DNA of 8,945 bases from an uncultured Solirubrobacteraceae bacterium. GTDB taxonomy: Bacteria; Actinomycetota; Thermoleophilia; Solirubrobacterales; Solirubrobacteraceae. The stretch spans positions 1 through 8,945 of the forward strand of contig CATPAX010000120.1 of the NCBI GenBank assembly GCA_955652215.1, given 5' to 3'. Numbering within the stretch: position 1 is the stretch's first letter; each line of letters begins with the position of its first letter. Positions 6,655-8,945 of this stretch are shown here, in pieces. A program made the position numbers and the translations under genes. The notes under the pieces were generated by a model. It made no database searches, was not told where the DNA came from, and was given only the letters and a program-made list of their open reading frames with translations.

Positions 6655-7881
6655 TCAGGCGGTAGTCGAGACGACGCGCTGCCGGCGGTCTCGTGCCAGC
6701 AGCCAGACCGACACGAGCACACAGGGTACGATCGCGACGAGATATGCCGACCGCGGGCCTGCTGCTTGGTCGACGGCGCCTGCAAGTAGCGGGGCGGCGA
6801 CCATTCCGCCCGCCCACATGGAGTTCATCACCCCAAGCACGGCGCCGTCACGGACCCCGGCGCGCGCGCCGTCACCCGTGGCAAGTGGATATGCGACCGT
6901 GCTCACCAGCGCGCGAGGAATCGTGCACAGCATCAGCGCTGAGATCAGCGCCGCTGACTGTGTGCTCGTCACGGCAGGAAGGGGCGACAGGGCCAGGGCT
7001 AGCGCTCCGGTCATCGTGACTCTCCGTGTGATCAGCCGGCGGCCCTGACGAAGGACTAGGGCACTGACGATGATGTAAAGCCCGGCGGTGAGCGAAAAGG
7101 CAAGGCCGATTCCGCTGCTGGATACCCCATTGCGGTGCAGCGCACTGGGGATCAACAGCTGAACCGCGCCCGACACCGCGCCTGCCACGCCCAGCGAAGC
7201 CGCACCGGCGAGCACACCGGGCTGCTGGGAGATCGCATGCACGATCCGCCGCAGCGCCAGCGGTTGCGCCGACTGGCGTGTGCTCGGAGCAGGCGCGATG
7301 CAGAGCAGTGCGACGACCGCCCCGAGCAGCGCTGCGATCAACACAAACGGAGCTGCGAGGCCGACGAGCTGGGCGAACACACCGCCGAGCACCGGGCCGG
7401 TCACGAATCCGACCGCCGAGCTAGTCACCAGTGCTCCGATTCGCGGCGAACCGGCCTCCGACTGCGTCTGGGCGAGCCAGGCCACTCCCGTCGTCCACAC
7501 GATCCCGAAGGAGAGCCCAACGCCGAGCCGGCCAAGCAGCAGACAGGTGAGCGAGGGGAGCGCCTCGACGGCCATCGAGACGAACAGCAGCGCACCGGCC
7601 GCAATCGTCATACGGCGTGGTCCAAAGCGATCGGCCAGCACGCCCGCCGGGATCGACACGGCGAGCGTGCCGAGGCTGGGAAGCGCGACGAGGAGTGCCG
7701 CCTGGGACGGCGAGAGTCCATAGGCCCTGCCGAGACGAGGAAGCAGCGGGATGACCATGCTCTGAGCGATCCCGGCCAGCGCGAATAGCGCGTACAAGAG
7801 GCCACCCAAACGTGCCCCGGCGCGGCTCGAGTCCGGATCGGTAGTCCCGCTGCTTCGGCGGTGAAATCTGGCGAACGACAT
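6655..7881 (-). CDS. MFS transporter, drug efflux (DHA) type
   Basis: A 408-residue inner-membrane protein of normal MFS length with about 12 hydrophobic segments. The cytoplasmic N-terminus (1-24) is Arg/Ser-rich. Segments begin at GLLYALFALAGIAQSMVIPLL (27-47) and continue through LLVALPSLGTLAVSIPAGVL (63-82), and so on to YLVAIVPCVLVSVWLLA (380-396). Motif A of the loop between helices 2 and 3 is GVLADRFGPRR (80-90). SSAVGFVTGPVLGGVFA (154-170) contains the GxxxGPxxGG pattern of antiporter motif C in helix 5, which favours proton-coupled export over uptake. The central loop is at about 197-218. The substrate is not readable. The start is ATG at 7881-7879; no Shine-Dalgarno precedes it, so a leaderless or very short leader mRNA is likely. 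It is divergent from a LysR regulator, which probably controls it, and its 3' end meets the GNAT-like gene. Confidence 0.94.
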   Translation of the reverse strand: MSFARFHRRSSGTTDPDSSRAGARLGGLLYALFALAGIAQSMVIPLLPRLGRAYGLSPSQAALLVALPSLGTLAVSIPAGVLADRFGPRRMTIAAGALLFVSMAVEALPSLTCLLLGRLGVGLSFGIVWTTGVAWLAQTQSEAGSPRIGALVTSSAVGFVTGPVLGGVFAQLVGLAAPFVLIAALLGAVVALLCIAPAPSTRQSAQPLALRRIVHAISQQPGVLAGAASLGVAGAVSGAVQLLIPSALHRNGVSSSGIGLAFSLTAGLYIIVSALVLRQGRRLITRRVTMTGALALALSPLPAVTSTQSAALISALMLCTIPRALVSTVAYPLATGDGARAGVRDGAVLGVMNSMWAGGMVAAPLLAGAVDQAAGPRSAYLVAIVPCVLVSVWLLARDRRQRVVSTTA

Positions 7882-7930
7882 CTGGTATCTACATTACGAT
7901 GCTCGGTACTATTCATAAGACGCGCATTTG
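7882..7930. promoter_or_regulatory. Shared divergent promoter/operator region of the MFS and LysR genes
   Basis: These 49 bases separate the two divergent starts and are distinctly more AT-rich than the flanks. Possible -10 elements are TAATGT on the minus strand (complement of 7891-7896, about 10 bases before the MFS ATG) and TACTAT on the plus strand (7907-7912, about 18 bases before the LysR ATG). No convincing -35 boxes are seen. ATC-N8-GAT (7887-7900) is a weak dyad near the LysR-box style, and GGTATCTA (7884-7891) with GGTACTAT (7905-7912) form an imperfect direct repeat 21 bases apart, about two helical turns. The shared-region role is well supported by layout; the individual elements are guesses. 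Confidence 0.5.
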
Positions 7931-8860
7931 ATGCCAGAACGATCTTCAAAGTCGATCATTAGCGAACTTGACCTCCGCTGGCTCAGGTCGCTCGTCGCAG
8001 CCGCGGACGCCGGGTCCTTCCGCCGAGCCGGCGTCGTGCTCGGCTACACGCAATCGGCGATCTCGCACCACATCGCCGGGCTTGAGCGGGACCTGGGGAC
8101 GTCCCTGTTCACCCGCCCGGGAGGCCGCGCGCGGATCGCGCTGACCCCTGCGGGCGAGGCGGCCTACCGGCATGCGCGGCGCGTGATCGCGGACCTGGAG
8201 ACGCTTGAGGTCGAGGTCCGGGCCGCCGCCCTGGGTCGCCGTGCGGCGTTGCGCGTGGGCGTGTTTCAGACCGCCGGCAGCGAACTGCTGCCGACCGCGC
8301 TCAGAGCGCTACGGGAGGAGCGAGGCGCGGTCGAGGTGATCCTCACCGAGATCGACGAGGCCACCACGGTCAACGAGCTCCTGGCGACCGGCCGCCTGGA
8401 CCTCGGCCTGACCGTCAATCCACCCCCCGACGACCGGGTCCGCGCCATCACGCTGTTCGAGGACGCCTGGGTCATCCTCACGCGCCGCGACAGCCCGATG
8501 GTCAGTGCCGAGCACGTGAGCTTCGATCTTCTCGACGGCGCCGAGGTCGTCGCCTGGACACACCGGTGGGCGGTGCAGCTCGAGCTCGAGGAGGCGTGGA
8601 GACGCCGCGGGATCGCGCCGAAGATCGTCTACCGCACGGACGACAACCTCGCGCTGCAGCGACTTGTCGCCGCTGGTCTCGGCCACGCGTGCATCAGCCG
8701 GCTAGCCGCCCAGCGCGCCGTCGAGCCGTCGCTCACTTGGATCGAGCCACCCGAGCCTCTGATTCACCGAACGGTCGCCCTGTGCCACCCACGCCATCGT
8801 GACCTGAGCGCCGCCGCGCTCACGCTGATCGCCGCGATCCGCTCCGCGGTCGGCGCCTGA
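7931..8860 (+). CDS. LysR-type transcriptional regulator
   Basis: 309 residues, the standard LTTR length. The N-terminal winged helix-turn-helix covers about 14-75: LDLRWLRSLVAAADAGSFRR, then YTQSAISHHIAGLERDLGTSLFTR (39-62) with recognition helix TQSAISHHIAGLE, and LTPAGEAAY (71-79). A linker helix (80-102) leads to the periplasmic-binding-like effector domain: LRVGVFQTAGSELLPTALRAL (107-127), LLATGRLDLGLTV (150-162), FEDAWVILTRRDSP (176-189) and LVAAGLGHACIS (245-256). The ATG at 7931 is preferred over the adjacent in-frame TTG at 7928; an in-frame TAA at 7916-7918 rules out a longer form. Shine-Dalgarno signal is poor (AAGA at 7917-7920 at best). It probably senses a small ligand, controls the divergent MFS gene and represses itself, as usual for this arrangement; the ligand is unknown. 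It ends 5 bases before the convergent VOC gene. Confidence 0.95.
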   Translation: MPERSSKSIISELDLRWLRSLVAAADAGSFRRAGVVLGYTQSAISHHIAGLERDLGTSLFTRPGGRARIALTPAGEAAYRHARRVIADLETLEVEVRAAALGRRAALRVGVFQTAGSELLPTALRALREERGAVEVILTEIDEATTVNELLATGRLDLGLTVNPPPDDRVRAITLFEDAWVILTRRDSPMVSAEHVSFDLLDGAEVVAWTHRWAVQLELEEAWRRRGIAPKIVYRTDDNLALQRLVAAGLGHACISRLAAQRAVEPSLTWIEPPEPLIHRTVALCHPRHRDLSAAALTLIAAIRSAVGA

Positions 8861-8865
8861 CGCGC

Positions 8866-8945
8866 TCACCGCAGGCGCCAGGGCGGATCGAGCCGGTTGA
8901 CACCGGCGTGGTACAGAAACAATCGATGTCCATCCGGATCCAGAA
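8866..8945 (-). CDS. VOC (glyoxalase/bleomycin-resistance fold) family protein, C-terminal end only
   Basis: The reverse strand is open from the window edge to a TGA at 8868-8866. It gives 25 residues that start LDPDGHRLFLYHAG and end PPWRLR. DPDGHxxxLY is the signature of the last strands of vicinal-oxygen-chelate proteins (glyoxalase I, extradiol dioxygenase, bleomycin/fosfomycin resistance families). In most of these, the position three residues after the His is the metal-binding Glu (DPDGHxxE); here it is Phe, which could mean a non-metal or binding-only member. The start and most of the gene lie beyond base 8945, so function cannot be assigned. The call rests on a short but characteristic motif and the position of the stop in a compact convergent layout. 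Confidence 0.72.
   Translation of the reverse strand, partial: LDPDGHRLFLYHAGVNRLDPPWRLR

Noticed and set aside
7135..7788. Long plus-strand open frame (217 codons) opposite the MFS gene.
   Set aside because: Its translation is a low-complexity Arg/Glu/Gln/Asp mix typical of the antisense of hydrophobic membrane-protein codons; the MFS motifs on the other strand are clear.

Overview
The window is a dense, high-GC (roughly two thirds G+C) bacterial chromosomal stretch. Codons mostly end in G or C, genes are packed closely, and several translation starts have weak or no Shine-Dalgarno sequence. These traits and the protein types (actinobacterial-style PPDK, tandem-GNAT family protein, small MFS/LysR pair) suggest an Actinomycetota member, perhaps of the Thermoleophilia/Solirubrobacterales type. 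That placement is a judgement from style, not from a marker gene. No tRNA, rRNA, CRISPR array, insertion sequence or phage gene is visible, and no gene-free stretch exceeds 300 bases.

Left part (1-3249, plus strand): the window opens inside pyruvate, phosphate dikinase. Its swivelling histidine domain and PEP/pyruvate barrel are complete, but the N-terminal ATP-grasp part lies outside the window. It overlaps by 4 bases (ATGA) a PLP enzyme of the cysteine-desulfurase-like class V aminotransferase group. A short convergent gap follows.

Middle part (3250-6648): a classical short-chain dehydrogenase on the minus strand diverges from a plus-strand pair, a class I SAM-dependent methyltransferase and a GT4 glycosyltransferase, again joined by ATGA. 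The pair probably decorates a cell-surface or secreted glycoconjugate. Its leader holds an 8-base perfect inverted repeat that covers the candidate ribosome binding site. Directly after the glycosyltransferase stop comes the C-terminal half of a GNAT-type protein whose N-terminal half is absent and whose acetyl-CoA loop is degenerate; this looks like a truncated relic or a repurposed fragment.

Right part (6655-8945): a drug-efflux-type MFS transporter (minus) and a LysR-type regulator (plus) are divergently transcribed from a 49-base shared region, the usual layout of a locally regulated efflux gene. The window ends in the C-terminus of a VOC/glyoxalase-fold protein (minus) that converges on the LysR gene.

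I see no convincing previously undescribed multi-gene system. The best leads are the PPDK lacking its regulatory threonine, the hairpin leader of the methyltransferase/glycosyltransferase pair, and the GNAT truncation junction.
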